DNA of 64,000 nucleotides from Pseudomonas sp. R76 (GTDB lineage Bacteria; Pseudomonadota; Gammaproteobacteria; Pseudomonadales; Pseudomonadaceae): NCBI RefSeq assembly GCF_009834565.1, contig NZ_CP019428.1, positions 3,472,001 to 3,536,000 of the forward strand, read 5' to 3'. Shown piece by piece: positions 55,646 to 64,000 of this stretch (position 1 is its first letter; each line of letters starts with the position of its first letter). The notes under the pieces were generated by a model. It saw only the letters and a program-made list of their open reading frames with translations, ran no database searches and was not told where the DNA came from. The position numbers and the translations under genes were made by a program.

Positions 55646-57280
55646 ATGACTGACGTCAACCGGCTGCCCGTACTCGTTTCCCTGCAACACCTGACATTCC
55701 AGTTCGCCGATGGCGCGACCTTGCTGGAAGACCTCACCCTGTCGATCGATCACACGCCCACCGGGATTGTCGGCCGTAATGGCCGTGGCAAAAGCATCCT
55801 CGCCAAACTGATCGCCGGGCTGCTGGCGCCCTCCTCCGGCACGCTGAAAGGCTCGGCCAGCGTGGCCTACGTCGCGCAGACACTCGCTGTTCAACCCGGT
55901 GCAACCCTCGCCGATGTGACGGGCACCGCCGAGGTATTGGCCGCCCTTGAACGCATGGCCCGGGGCGAACCCCAGGCGCACGACCTGGCGCTGATCGACG
56001 ACCGCTGGGACCTCGCCCAGCAGCTGCGCACTGCGCTGGACGCCGCAGGCTTGCCCCACCTCGATGCGCACACGCCAGCCGAGCAACTCAGCGGCGGCCA
56101 ACTGGCCAGAATCGCAGTGATCGGTGCGCTGTTGGCAACGCCGCAACTGCTGATTCTTGATGAGCCCACCAACCACCTCGACAGCGTCGGCCGTGACTGG
56201 CTGCTGAGCGTCCTCGGCGCGTGGCGCGGCGGCCTGGTGGTGGTCAGTCATGATCGGCAGTTGCTCAACGCCATGGGCCGCATCATTGAACTCTCGCCAC
56301 TGGGTGTTCAGGTGTACGGCGGCAACTATGATGCCTACCGCTTGCAGCGCGACGCGCAGCAACACGCCGCCCTCGCCGCCCTGGAACACGCACGCCTGGC
56401 GCGTAGCCGCGAGCGCCGTCGCCTGCAAAAAGATCATGACAGCCTGCAGCGCAATGCCGCCCGCGCGCGTAAGCACGCAGAAACCGCCAACGTCACCGGG
56501 TTTACCAAGGCACGCTGGAAAGGCGCCGCGAAGGAGATTGTCAGCACTGTGCGCAGTGAACATCGCGCGTATAAACATGAACTGGATGGGCAGGTGCGCC
56601 AGGCCTATGAACGCGTCGTCGATGAACCGCCGACGCTGTTGGCCCTGCCCGGCTCGGCAGTGCCCAACGGCCGTCACGTACTGACGCTGCATAACGCCCA
56701 ACTGCCGTGGCTGGCCCCGCAAGCGCCTTCAACTTACCTCACGCTCAACCTCATGGGCCCGCTACGCATTGCCGTGTGCGGGCCGAATGGTTGCGGTAAA
56801 TCCACGCTGCTCAAGCTGCTGGCGGATCACTGGCAGGCAGTCAGCGGCGAATGCAGTGTGTACGTGCCCAGCGCGTATATCGATCAGCACCTGGCATTGC
56901 TGGACGACCATCGCTCCATCGTCGAACAGCTCAACCTGCTCGATACGCCCTTGGCCGAAGCCGAACTGCGCACGCGCCTGGCGTTGCTGCATCTGGACGC
57001 ACTGCAGGTGACGCAGCCGGCAGGCCGATTGAGTGGCGGTGAGCGCCTGAAAGCCGCCATGGCGATTGCCTTGTGGCGCGAGGTGCCGGCGCAGTTGCTG
57101 TTGTTGGATGAGCCGACCAACCACTTGGACCTGCAGTCGGTACTCGCCTTTGAACAGGCGTTGCAGGGTTTTAACGGGGCGATGATGGTGGTGTCCCATG
57201 ACGAGGCGTTTGTGCAAGCTATCCGGCCGACGCACCATTTGAACTGGCAAGCTGAAGGCTGGCGACTGCAAGGTGTGTGA
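55646..57280 (+). CDS. ABC-F family ATPase
   Basis: The 544-residue cytoplasmic protein has two ATP-binding domains and no membrane helices. First domain: GIVGRNGRGKSILAK, LSGGQLARIAVIG, LLILDEPTNHLD; second: VCGPNGCGKSTLLKLL, LSGGERLKAAMAI, LLLLDEPTNHLD. A charged linker joins them (about 255-310). ABC-F proteins act on ribosomes; some confer antibiotic resistance. The ATG 55646 has GGAGG six bases upstream; the frame from 55583 is not used. The exact ribosomal role is unknown. Confidence 0.88.
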   Translation: MTDVNRLPVLVSLQHLTFQFADGATLLEDLTLSIDHTPTGIVGRNGRGKSILAKLIAGLLAPSSGTLKGSASVAYVAQTLAVQPGATLADVTGTAEVLAALERMARGEPQAHDLALIDDRWDLAQQLRTALDAAGLPHLDAHTPAEQLSGGQLARIAVIGALLATPQLLILDEPTNHLDSVGRDWLLSVLGAWRGGLVVVSHDRQLLNAMGRIIELSPLGVQVYGGNYDAYRLQRDAQQHAALAALEHARLARSRERRRLQKDHDSLQRNAARARKHAETANVTGFTKARWKGAAKEIVSTVRSEHRAYKHELDGQVRQAYERVVDEPPTLLALPGSAVPNGRHVLTLHNAQLPWLAPQAPSTYLTLNLMGPLRIAVCGPNGCGKSTLLKLLADHWQAVSGECSVYVPSAYIDQHLALLDDHRSIVEQLNLLDTPLAEAELRTRLALLHLDALQVTQPAGRLSGGERLKAAMAIALWREVPAQLLLLDEPTNHLDLQSVLAFEQALQGFNGAMMVVSHDEAFVQAIRPTHHLNWQAEGWRLQGV

Positions 57281-57349
57281 GGTCATTGCATGCGCGCTCA
57301 AAGCGTCCTACGGTAGTGGCCGAATAATCTCACCCGGGAGTCCAGCACC

Positions 57350-58054
57350 ATGCTGCCTGCAGCGCGTACACCCTACGCCAATGCCGCCCTCGCCCATCGT
57401 CAGCGTTGGCGAGGGCGGGTCGGTTTAATGTTGGTGGCGAGCCTTTCCGTGCTGGCCGGCATGACCGATGCCATCGGCTTTATGGCCAGCGGCGATTTTG
57501 TCTCGTTCATGAGCGGCAATACCACGCGGCTGGCGGTGGCGATTGGCGCGGGTGATGTGGGCCTGTCGGGACGCTTGCTGTTGCTGGTCGCGATGTTCGT
57601 GGTCGGCAACGCCCTGGGCGTGGTGGTCAGCCGCCTGGCCAAACGGCATGCGCTGCCTTTGCTGTTGTGCATTGCGGCGTTGTTGTGCGGCGCGGCCTTG
57701 TGGCCTTTAGTCGATACCTTGCCGGCGTTGCTCGCAGCGATTATCGCCATGGGCATGCTCAATGCGGCCGTGGAAGAGGTCAACGGGTTGCCGGTGGGCC
57801 TGACGTATGTGACGGGCGCGCTGTCACGCTTTGGTCGCGGGCTGGGGCGCTGGATGCTGGGGGAGCGGCGCAATGGTTGGCGGGTGCAGTTGATCCCGTG
57901 GGCCGGAATGTTTGTCGGCGCGGTGATCGGCGCACTGCTGGAGCAGCAACTGGGCCTCAAGGCGCTGCTGGTCAGTGGCGCATTGGCGGCGGTGCTGGGG
58001 GTGGTGTCGCTGAAGATTCCCCGGCGCTGGCACTTGGGTTACATGCCGCGATAA
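57350..58054 (+). CDS. YoaK/DUF1275 family membrane protein
   Basis: The 234-residue protein has six predicted membrane helices and the family signatures LAGMTDAIGFMASGDFVSFMSGNTT, GNALGVVVSRL and AAVEEVNGLPVGLTYVTGALSRFGRGLG (shown in part). Members are inner-membrane proteins of unknown function. It starts 69 bases after the ABC-F gene and may share its transcript. Confidence 0.85.
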   Translation: MLPAARTPYANAALAHRQRWRGRVGLMLVASLSVLAGMTDAIGFMASGDFVSFMSGNTTRLAVAIGAGDVGLSGRLLLLVAMFVVGNALGVVVSRLAKRHALPLLLCIAALLCGAALWPLVDTLPALLAAIIAMGMLNAAVEEVNGLPVGLTYVTGALSRFGRGLGRWMLGERRNGWRVQLIPWAGMFVGAVIGALLEQQLGLKALLVSGALAAVLGVVSLKIPRRWHLGYMPR

Positions 58055-58199
58055 GGATAAAAAGAGGCCCGCCCGACGTTTCGGCCTCGACATCCGTGTA
58101 CCGGTAAAGAGCCATCACGTCGAGCGAGCGGGTGGAATGATAAGCGAATGTCCGGCGGCTGTCCCGCCGGGCATTTCCGAAAACCACTAAGGCAACGGC

Positions 58200-58553
58200 C
58201 TACAGGCAAGTCGCGAGTGCGGCGAGGCGGCGTTTAGCCGGCATCGTGTCGTCGCCCGCGAAGTAGTTCACGCTGGAACCGGCGCCTGCGCTGCGCACGT
58301 CGACAAAATAGTCGCCGCCGGTGGTGTACACCGTGAAGCCGCCGGTTTCGAGCGGTTCCTTGAAGCCACCGGCGTCAACGCCGAATACCGCTTCGTCCTG
58401 CCAGCCGAACTGGATGCATTGGGCAACCACCAGTGGGGCCTTTTCCGACGCCAGGGTTTTGTAAGGCGTACCGGTGCGCGCCTCCTTCATCTTCGAGCCC
58501 GCGCAACCGGACAGTGCTGCCACTATCAGTGCGCCAATTACCACCTTCCGCAT
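58200..58553 (-). CDS. Hypothetical lipoprotein
   Basis: The 117-residue protein has a lipoprotein signal (MRKVVIGALIVAALSGCA). The mature domain has a Cys in VVAQCIQFGWQ and another at the C-terminal ALATCL, probably paired. It resembles the lipoprotein at 47640 in length, opening (AACV/AQCI after about 25 residues) and overall layout, so they may be distant paralogues. ATG 58553 has AGGAGG eight bases upstream. Confidence 0.75.
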   Translation of the reverse strand: MRKVVIGALIVAALSGCAGSKMKEARTGTPYKTLASEKAPLVVAQCIQFGWQDEAVFGVDAGGFKEPLETGGFTVYTTGGDYFVDVRSAGAGSSVNYFAGDDTMPAKRRLAALATCL

Positions 58554-58689
58554 GCCATCGCCTCCTTGGAAAAACCGCGACTCTATCATTTGCAGGCGGC
58601 ATTCAAGGATTATTACGTCAAGGCGGAAGCCAGGAAGAAGGCGTTACCGGCCGCCGAATGAATTTTGTTTCACTGTGAAGGGAGGCGGC

Positions 58690-58760
58690 GCTGCCTATAG
58701 TTGCCAGGCTCATTTTTAAGAAGTCTCCCTTCTGCCCGCCCTCCCGCGGGCTTTTTTTTG
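58690..58760 (+). ncRNA. Possible small RNA ending at an orphan terminator
   Basis: A well-formed terminator at 58734-58759 has no plus-strand gene before it for more than 650 bases (the last is the YoaK-like gene). A TATAGT box at about 58696 could be a -10 element, giving a transcript of about 50-60 bases with an A/T-rich middle (CATTTTTAAGAAG) and a GTCTCCCTT segment before the stem. No known sRNA family is recognised. Confidence 0.25.
58734..58759 (+). terminator. Orphan Rho-independent terminator
   Basis: GCCCGC (58734-58739) and GCGGGC (58746-58751) pair around CCTCCC, followed by eight T residues. No plus-strand gene ends here. Confidence 0.8.
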
Positions 58761-58776
58761 CCTGCGCGGTGCGCAA

Positions 58777-58863
58777 TGTGGGAGCTGGCTTGCCTGCGAT
58801 GCGGGCGCCGCGGTGTACCAGTGGCCACCCGTGGATGCCATCGCAGGCAAGCCAGCTCCCACA
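58777..58863. repeat. REPIN
   Basis: TGTGGGAGCTGGCTTGCCTG begins at 58777 and the inverted arm ends in GCCAGCTCCCACA at 58863. Its arms are identical to those of the copy at 21054. It lies just 3' of azlD. Confidence 0.88.
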
Positions 58864-58890
58864 GAAGAACAGATCTGCTGTGTTCGCGAC

Positions 58891-59202
58891 TCAGAGCCAC
58901 CAGCGAAACAGATAGAACAACCCCATGCTCAGCAGCACCGTGATCAACACACTGCGCGTCCAGAACATCAATGCCACCGCGCAGATACCCGCCAGCAAGT
59001 AAGGATTGGCCGGGCTCAGGTTGAGCGTGTGGTCGGCGAGAAAAATAATCGGCCCACAAATCGCCGTCAGCATCCCCGGCACCGCGAACCCGAGAAACTC
59101 CCGCGCGCCGCGATTGAGCCGCACCGGCAACCGCGGCTCAATGAACACGTAGCGGTTGAAAAACACCACCAGGCCCATGGCCACAATCATCACGTAAATC
59201 AT
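58891..59202 (-). CDS. azlD: AzlD family branched-chain amino acid transport protein
   Basis: The 103-residue protein has about four membrane helices (MIYVMIVAMGLVVFFNRYVF, then FLGFAVPGMLTAICGPIIF) with the AzlD length. It starts at an ATG overlapping the azlC stop (ATGA), so the pair is translationally coupled. AzlCD exports branched-chain amino acids or related analogues. The longer frame from 59331 lies inside azlC and is not real. Confidence 0.88.
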   Translation of the reverse strand: MIYVMIVAMGLVVFFNRYVFIEPRLPVRLNRGAREFLGFAVPGMLTAICGPIIFLADHTLNLSPANPYLLAGICAVALMFWTRSVLITVLLSMGLFYLFRWWL

Positions 59203-59894
59203 CGCTGCCCCACTCCCAGCCGCTTGCAGGCAAACCCCGCGCTCATCCCCAACACACCCGACACCACCACCGCCGACTCCCAGTGCAAGTAACTCAACCA
59301 CACCGAGCACAACAGCGACACCGCCACACACACCACCGTGGGCACGTCGCGTACCACCGGGGTGATCAAGGCGATAAAGGTCGCGGCAATCGAAAACTCC
59401 AGCCCCAACTGGTCCAGGCCGGGAATGCTTTTGCCCAGCACGATGCCGGCCAGGGTAAACAGGTTCCAGATGATATAGAACGTCAGGCCGACGCCCAGGG
59501 CGTACCAGCGGTTGAACGTCTCACGGTCATAGTGATTGACCAGCGCAAAGAATTCGTCGGTCAGCAAAAACCCCAGGCTCATGCGCCACCGCGCGTTGAG
59601 CGACGACAATGTCGGGCGCATGTGCATGCCATAGAGCAGATGCTGGGAAGTCAGCAGCAAGGTGGTCAGCACGATTGAAATCAGGCTGGCGCCACTTTTG
59701 ACCATGCCGATTGCGACTAACTGCGCGGCACCGGCAAACACGATGGCGGACAAACCTTGGGCCTGCAGCGGGGTAAATTGCGCATCGATGGCCATGGAAC
59801 CGGCCAGCAGCCCCCAAGGCGCACAAGCAAGAGATAACGGAATGACGGCAATCGCGCCGCGCCCGAAGGCGTAATGAGGTAAGGCTGTAGGCAT
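59199..59894 (-). CDS. azlC: AzlC family branched-chain amino acid permease
   Basis: The 231-residue membrane protein has the AzlC signature GAIAVIPLSLACAPWGLLAG and the conserved SIVFAGAAQLVAIG-type helix (SAIVFAGAAQLVAIGMVKSG here), then LLLTSQHLLYGMHMRP and LLTDEFFALVNHY. With AzlD it forms an exporter of branched-chain amino acids. No regulator is adjacent. Confidence 0.9.
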   Translation of the reverse strand: MPTALPHYAFGRGAIAVIPLSLACAPWGLLAGSMAIDAQFTPLQAQGLSAIVFAGAAQLVAIGMVKSGASLISIVLTTLLLTSQHLLYGMHMRPTLSSLNARWRMSLGFLLTDEFFALVNHYDRETFNRWYALGVGLTFYIIWNLFTLAGIVLGKSIPGLDQLGLEFSIAATFIALITPVVRDVPTVVCVAVSLLCSVWLSYLHWESAVVVSGVLGMSAGFACKRLGVGQR

Positions 59895-59965
59895 GGAGAC
59901 GGCTCATCGACAGACAGTCGACAAGCATGCCAGCGCGATAAGGGTATTGTCTTGAACGATCGTGC

Positions 59966-60181
59966 TCAGGCGAGCTTGACCGAGACCTGCTCCACCGAGT
60001 CACGCGCTTCGCGCAGCTCATAAGCATCTTGGTTGAGCCGGTGAATCGTATTAAGCAGGCGTTGGCGCAGCACTTCGTCGCCGAGTTTTTCCACGGCGCG
60101 CATCAGGTCAAACGCCGCAGTTTCGTTATTGTCCGCGACGGAATCGAGGGTCTTGCGCAGGTTGCGAGTGGCACGGGTCAC
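59966..60181 (-). CDS. Small hypothetical helical protein
   Basis: The 71-residue protein (begins TRATRNLRKTLDSVADNNETAAF) is mainly helical and charged, with no Cys, no membrane segment and no known motif. Codon usage is native and it stands divergent from the ars operon. The start codon on the minus strand has only a weak ribosome site. Function is unknown. Confidence 0.55.
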   Translation of the reverse strand: MTRATRNLRKTLDSVADNNETAAFDLMRAVEKLGDEVLRQRLLNTIHRLNQDAYELREARDSVEQVSVKLA

Positions 60182-60307
60182 GCGGGTTCTTCCTTCATCA
60201 GCAATGGGCAGGCACTTTAGGACATTCGTGTTTCATTTTAATTTCAGTCACTTGTGGCTGATTTGGTGGCATTTGATCCACGTCAATCGAATTCAGGATT
60301 TGACCTA

Positions 60308-60345
60308 CATATATGGCTATACGTATATTCGGCCAGCCATATATG
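60308..60345. promoter_or_regulatory. Candidate ArsR operator
   Basis: CATATATGGCT (60308-60318) and AGCCATATATG (60335-60345) are exact reverse complements, 11 bases each, with 16 bases between. The repeat ends 13 bases before the arsR ATG, so the A/T-rich arms probably overlap the promoter. ArsR-family repressors bind such A/T-rich dyads. Confidence 0.65.
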
Positions 60346-60358
60346 CGAAGACCTCGAC

Positions 60359-60715
60359 ATGCCGGACCTTATCTCCCCGCCCACCCTGTTCAAATGCCTG
60401 GCCGATGCCACCCGCGCGCGATTGACGTTATTGATCCTGCGTGAAGGCGAACTTTGCGTGTGCGAACTGATCCATGCTCTGGACGACAGCCAGCCAAAAA
60501 TCTCCCGTCACCTGGCGCAACTGCGCAGTTGCGGGCTTTTGCTGGACCGTCGTCAGGGCCAATGGGTCTATTACCGCATCAACCCGGCACTGCCCACTTG
60601 GGTGACACACGTGCTGGAAACTACCTTGCAAGCCAACCAGCCATGGTTGCAAAACGACGCGCAGCGTCTTGATGCAATGGGCGACAGACCACAACGGGCC
60701 AGCACCTGCTGCTGA
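60359..60715 (+). CDS. arsR: ArsR-family arsenite-responsive repressor
   Basis: The 118-residue winged-HTH repressor has the metalloid-binding segment [12 protein letters not shown] (Cys pair at the start of the recognition region) and the [21 protein letters not shown], with [11 protein letters not shown] in the wing. Arsenite binding to the cysteines releases DNA. The ATG at 60359 gives the family length. The C-terminal ASTCC may add further binding. It heads arsRBCH. Confidence 0.94.
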   Translation: MPDLISPPTLFKCLADATRARLTLLILREGELCVCELIHALDDSQPKISRHLAQLRSCGLLLDRRQGQWVYYRINPALPTWVTHVLETTLQANQPWLQNDAQRLDAMGDRPQRASTCC

Positions 60716-60734
60716 GCCATCGGAGCGTTTATTC

Positions 60735-62018
60735 ATGCTTGTCGCAATTGCGATTTTTATCTTCACCATCGTTTTGGTCATCTGGCAGCCCAAAGGCTTG
60801 GGCGTTGGCTGGAGTGCAACCATGGGCGCGATCCTGGCCCTAGCGTGCGGGGTGATCAGCCTGGCGGATATCCCGGTGGTGTGGCACATCATCTGGAACG
60901 CCACCGGCACCTTTGTTGCGCTGATCATCATCAGCCTGCTGCTCGATGAGGCCGGGTTCTTCGCCTGGACCGCGTTGCATGTGGCGCGTTGGGGCCGAGG
61001 GCGTGGCCGGCGCCTGTTCGCCTATATGGTGCTGCTCGGTGCGTTGGTGTCGGCACTGTTTGCCAACGACGGCGCGGCGTTGATCCTCACGCCCATCGTG
61101 ATGTCGATGCTGCTGGCCCTGCGCTTTTCCCCGGCGGCGACCCTGGCCTTCGTGATGGGCGCGGGGTTTATCGCCGACACGGCGAGCTTGCCGCTGGTGG
61201 TGTCGAACCTGGTGAACATCGTCTCGGCGGATTATTTCAAGATCGGCTTCAACGAGTACGCGGCGGTGATGGTGCCGGTGAACGTCGTCAGCGTTGCAGC
61301 AACCCTGGCAGTGTTGCTGTGGTTCTTCCGCCGCGACATTCCACAGGCCTATGACCCGGCAGACCTGGATGACCCGACCAGCGCCATCCATGACCGTGCG
61401 ACCTTTCGCGCCGGTTGGTGGGTGCTTGGTATTTTGTTGATCGGCTGTTTCGCCCTGGAACCGCTGGGCATTCCCATCAGTGCGATTTCCGCCGTGTGCG
61501 CTGTGCTCCTGCTGGTGATCGCCGCCAAGGGCCACAAAATCTCCACGCGCAAAGTGCTGAAAGACGCCCCGTGGCAAATCGTGATCTTTTCCCTGGGCAT
61601 GTACCTGGTGGTCTACGGCCTGCGTAACGCCGGCTTGACCACCTACCTGGCGACCTGGCTCGACACCTTCGCCACCTACGGCGTGTGGGGCGCAGCCATG
61701 GGCACCGGCGTGCTGACCGCGCTGCTGTCGTCGGCGATGAACAACTTGCCGACGGTGCTGATCGGCGCGCTGTCCATCGAATCCAGCCATGCCGTGGGCG
61801 TGGTCAAGGACGCGATGATCTACGCCAACGTCATCGGCAGCGACCTGGGCCCGAAAATCACCCCGATCGGCAGCCTGGCCACCTTGTTGTGGCTGCATAT
61901 CCTCGCGCGCAAAGGCATCACCATCACCTGGGGTTACTACTTCAAGGTCGGGATTGTGCTGACCTTGCCCGTGCTGTTGATCACCCTGGCCGCACTCGCT
62001 TTGCGCCTGAGCATTTGA
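60735..62018 (+). CDS. arsB: Arsenite efflux pump ArsB
   Basis: The 427-residue membrane protein has about twelve helices and the ArsB features [41 protein letters not shown], and [17 protein letters not shown]. It expels arsenite (and antimonite) from the cell. ATG 60735 is chosen since GGAG stands nine bases upstream and the family starts at this hydrophobic segment; a longer frame begins inside arsR. Confidence 0.95.
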   Translation: MLVAIAIFIFTIVLVIWQPKGLGVGWSATMGAILALACGVISLADIPVVWHIIWNATGTFVALIIISLLLDEAGFFAWTALHVARWGRGRGRRLFAYMVLLGALVSALFANDGAALILTPIVMSMLLALRFSPAATLAFVMGAGFIADTASLPLVVSNLVNIVSADYFKIGFNEYAAVMVPVNVVSVAATLAVLLWFFRRDIPQAYDPADLDDPTSAIHDRATFRAGWWVLGILLIGCFALEPLGIPISAISAVCAVLLLVIAAKGHKISTRKVLKDAPWQIVIFSLGMYLVVYGLRNAGLTTYLATWLDTFATYGVWGAAMGTGVLTALLSSAMNNLPTVLIGALSIESSHAVGVVKDAMIYANVIGSDLGPKITPIGSLATLLWLHILARKGITITWGYYFKVGIVLTLPVLLITLAALALRLSI

Positions 62019-62029
62019 AGGAAATAGCC

Positions 62030-62500
62030 ATGAAAGTCCTGTTTATGTGTACCGCCAATAGCTGCCGCAGCTTCTTGTCCGAGGCGGTGTTCAACCATTT
62101 GGCGCCGCAGGGCTTCGAAGCGATCAGCTCCGGCAGCTTCCCCAAGGGCCAGGTGCTGCCGCGCAGCCTGAGCACGCTGCAGGCGGCGGGTATCAGCACC
62201 GAAGGGCTGTACAGCAAGGGCAATGATGCCTTTGAAGGCAGCCCGCCGGACGTGGTCATCACCGTGTGTGACAAGGCGGCCGGGGAAGCCTGCCCGGTAT
62301 ATTTCGGCCCGGCGGTTAAAGCGCACTGGGGGTTGGAAGACCCGTCGGAACTGCACGCTGACGACGCCCGCGTCGACGCCGCGTTTAACGCCACACTCGA
62401 CATCATCGCCACACGTTGCCAGGCGTTTTTCGCCCTGCCCTTTGCTCAACTCAGCCCGCCTGAATTGAAAGCTGAACTCGACCGCATCGCGCAGTTGTAG
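62030..62500 (+). CDS. arsC: Arsenate reductase, thioredoxin-type
   Basis: The 156-residue enzyme is of the low-molecular-weight phosphatase fold (not the E. coli glutaredoxin type). The catalytic motif CTANSCRS is near the N-terminus (Cys7 and Arg13), and the shuttle cysteine pair is in VCDKAAGEACPVYF. It reduces arsenate to arsenite for ArsB. The start is ATG 62030, 11 bases after arsB; upstream frame lies within arsB. Confidence 0.94.
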   Translation: MKVLFMCTANSCRSFLSEAVFNHLAPQGFEAISSGSFPKGQVLPRSLSTLQAAGISTEGLYSKGNDAFEGSPPDVVITVCDKAAGEACPVYFGPAVKAHWGLEDPSELHADDARVDAAFNATLDIIATRCQAFFALPFAQLSPPELKAELDRIAQL

Positions 62501-62512
62501 CCGGAGACGCTC

Positions 62513-63199
62513 ATGACCACCCTGCCCAATCTCGACACAACGCTCGTCAACCCGATGCCTGCCGAACCGCCGCACCCGCCGCGCATTCTGTTGCTTTACG
62601 GCTCCACGCGCGCGCGCTCATTCAGCCGCTTGCTGGTCGAGGAAGCCGCGCGCCTGTTGCGTCACTTCGGTGCCGATACGCGAGTTTTCAACCCGTCCGG
62701 TCTGCCGCTGCCGGACGATGCGCCCAACGATCACCCCAAGGTTCAGGAGCTGCTGGACCTGATGCAATGGTCTGAAGGCCAGGTGTGGTGCTCGCCGGAA
62801 CGTCACGGCTCGATGTCGGCGGTATTCAAGGCACAACTCGACTGGGTACCACTGGCCCTCGGCGCCGTGCGGCCCACGCAGGGCAAAACCTTGGCGGTAA
62901 TGCAAGTGTCCGGCGGTTCGCAATCGTTCAACACCGTTAACCAACTGCGCGTACTGGGGCGTTGGATGCGCATGTTCACCATCCCCAATCAATCCTCGGT
63001 GCCCAAGGCGTTCATGGAGTTCGATGACCAGGACCGCATGAAGCCTTCCGCGCTCTATGATCGTGTCGTCGATGTGATGGAGGAATTGGTGAAGTTCACC
63101 CTGTTGCTGCGCGATCGCCCTGATCTGGTCGACCGCTACTCGGAACGCAAGGAAAGCGCCGCTGAACTGTCACAGCGCGTCAATCAGCGGTCGATCTGA
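62513..63199 (+). CDS. arsH: ArsH NADPH-dependent FMN reductase
   Basis: The 228-residue flavoprotein has the ArsH features [51 protein letters not shown], and [25 protein letters not shown] (split). ArsH oxidises trivalent organoarsenicals and gives resistance to them. It follows arsC by 12 bases and is the last gene of the ars operon. Confidence 0.95.
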   Translation: MTTLPNLDTTLVNPMPAEPPHPPRILLLYGSTRARSFSRLLVEEAARLLRHFGADTRVFNPSGLPLPDDAPNDHPKVQELLDLMQWSEGQVWCSPERHGSMSAVFKAQLDWVPLALGAVRPTQGKTLAVMQVSGGSQSFNTVNQLRVLGRWMRMFTIPNQSSVPKAFMEFDDQDRMKPSALYDRVVDVMEELVKFTLLLRDRPDLVDRYSERKESAAELSQRVNQRSI

Positions 63200-63249
63200 G
63201 CCACACTGGCGGCGTATGCTCATGCCCACCCTCTAACCGAGTGATAGCG

Positions 63250-64000
63250 ATGAGCGCCGTGCAACACGCCTGGCTGGGCAATTACGAAGTCAGCAGCACC
63301 ACCTGCACCGGCCTGACCTTTGCCCGCCACAGCCATGATGAATGCGTGATCGGCGTAAACCTCGTGGGCGAGGAAAAAGTCTGGCTCGACCGCCGCGAAT
63401 TCGACGCCGGCCCCGGCAGTATTACCTTGTACAACCCAGGGCAGATTCAGGGTGGCGGCGCGGCGGACTGCGCGCCTTGGCAGTTCGTCAGCCTGTACAT
63501 CACGGCTGCTCAGTTAGCGGCGGATCTAGGCCTGGCGCATGTGGAATTTGAACGCTCGCTGTGCTTTCAACCCGAGCTGGCGCAGCGCCTGGCGGCGGCG
63601 GTAAAAGGCGCCTTGAGCGGCGATGTATTGGTGCGCGAACTGAATGAAGACGCTTTGGTTTTGCTGCTGGGTGAAGTGGTCGGCGTGAGCGGTGTGCGCC
63701 TGCCCGGCGCGGCGAAAACCGGCACCAGCCTGATCAGCCGCGCGCAGGAATTGCTCGCCGCACAGTTGCACCAGTCGACGCCTCTGGAGCAATTGGGCGA
63801 TGAACTGGGCCTGTCCAAATTCCACCTGTTGCGTACCTTTCAGAAAGAAACAGGGTTAAGCCCCAGGCAATGGGCCATGCAACTGCGCACCTGCCGTGCC
63901 AAAGGCCTGTTGCGCAACGGCGCCTCGGCCAGCGCCGTCGCCCATGACCTGGGCTTTGCCGACCAGAGCCACCTCAATCGACATTTCCGTGCCGCGTATG
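63250..64000 (+). CDS. AraC-family transcriptional regulator (cut by window end)
   Basis: The gene starts at ATG 63250 and is open to the end of the window, 250 codons. It has an N-terminal AraC-type cupin domain (FARHSHDECVIGVNLVGEEKVW, GSITLYNPGQIQGGG) and the two HTH motifs at the C-terminal end (LEQLGDELGLSKFHLLRTFQKETG and ASAVAHDLGFADQSHLNRHFR). Its stop codon is not in the window. It may regulate genes further right. Confidence 0.88.
   Translation, partial: MSAVQHAWLGNYEVSSTTCTGLTFARHSHDECVIGVNLVGEEKVWLDRREFDAGPGSITLYNPGQIQGGGAADCAPWQFVSLYITAAQLAADLGLAHVEFERSLCFQPELAQRLAAAVKGALSGDVLVRELNEDALVLLLGEVVGVSGVRLPGAAKTGTSLISRAQELLAAQLHQSTPLEQLGDELGLSKFHLLRTFQKETGLSPRQWAMQLRTCRAKGLLRNGASASAVAHDLGFADQSHLNRHFRAAY

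Larger units (their letters stand above)
58554..58890. other. Gene-free stretch between a lipoprotein gene and azlD
   Basis: These 337 bases hold no gene. They contain the lipoprotein promoter, an isolated intrinsic terminator on the plus strand (58734-58759) and a REPIN (58777-58863) located 3' of azlD. Confidence 0.7.

Noticed and set aside
54374..56722. 782-codon open frame on the minus strand
   Set aside because: It is opposite topoisomerase IB and the ABC-F gene, both clearly real; its composition is that of an antisense frame.

Overview
The window is a chromosomal segment of a fluorescent-group Pseudomonas. This is inferred from the gene content and style: high-GC coding, an MvaT-family nucleoid protein, Pseudomonas-type REP/REPIN palindromes, hpd, ahpC/ahpF, gor, tsdBA, and an arsRBCH operon with arsH. 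No rRNA, tRNA, CRISPR array, IS element or prophage was seen. Some start codons were moved from the longest ORF to the ATG/TTG with a Shine-Dalgarno sequence and family agreement.

Layout. 1-7.2 kb: the tail of a hybrid kinase, then a leftward, tightly overlapping signalling operon (large CHASE3-GAF-kinase-3xREC protein, CheR, CheB without receiver, REC-kinase, single REC). 7.4-11 kb: a divergent 1184-residue toxin-like protein with a C-terminal region resembling the YopT/AvrPphB (C58) cysteine proteases. 11.2-16 kb: a single REC protein, a secreted DUF1254 protein, and a J-domain membrane protein coupled to a DUF3829-like protein. 16-19.1 kb: a DUF3313 lipoprotein gene broken by an in-frame amber codon, a hypothetical gene and a lone ABC exporter. 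19.4-20.6 kb: an Asp/Glu racemase and an acetyltransferase. 20.6-21.66 kb: no genes, but a dense block of structured repeats, including two inverted copies of an element whose 16-bp stem has changed on both sides. 21.66-25.5 kb: glycerate kinase, CdaR and an MFS carrier (sugar-diacid/glycerate use). 25.5-28.4 kb: REPIN, SDR/LysR pair, aldo/keto reductase. 28.4-29.7 kb: a second toxin-family protein. 30-36.4 kb: RarD, HPPD, EamA/LysR pair, CSS-EAL phosphodiesterase and an MvaT paralogue with a TTG start. 36.5-40.2 kb: secreted protein, GloA, AhpF and AhpC with a double OxyR-like site. 40.2-42.4 kb: a tyrosine recombinase divergent from a KfrA-like coiled-coil DNA-binding protein. 42.4-48.7 kb: Gor, GalU, small proteins, the TsdBA thiosulfate dehydrogenase pair, a lipoprotein and a DUF1883 pair. 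48.7-54.4 kb: AlkB, an Ada protein that has lost three of four zinc cysteines, nitronate monooxygenase and ModABC. 54.5-60.2 kb: topoisomerase IB, ABC-F ATPase, YoaK-like protein, lipoprotein, REPIN and AzlCD. 60.3-64 kb: arsRBCH with a perfect inverted-repeat operator candidate, then the start of an AraC-type regulator.

Themes. Several loci deal with oxidative, alkylation or metalloid stress (AhpCF, Gor, GloA, AlkB/Ada, ArsRBCH). Accessory signals (two toxin-family genes, the orphan exporter and the recombinase/KfrA pair) sit between ordinary housekeeping genes. The best candidates for something little described are the C58-like toxin, the covarying repeat element, the recombinase/KfrA divergon and the zinc-less Ada.
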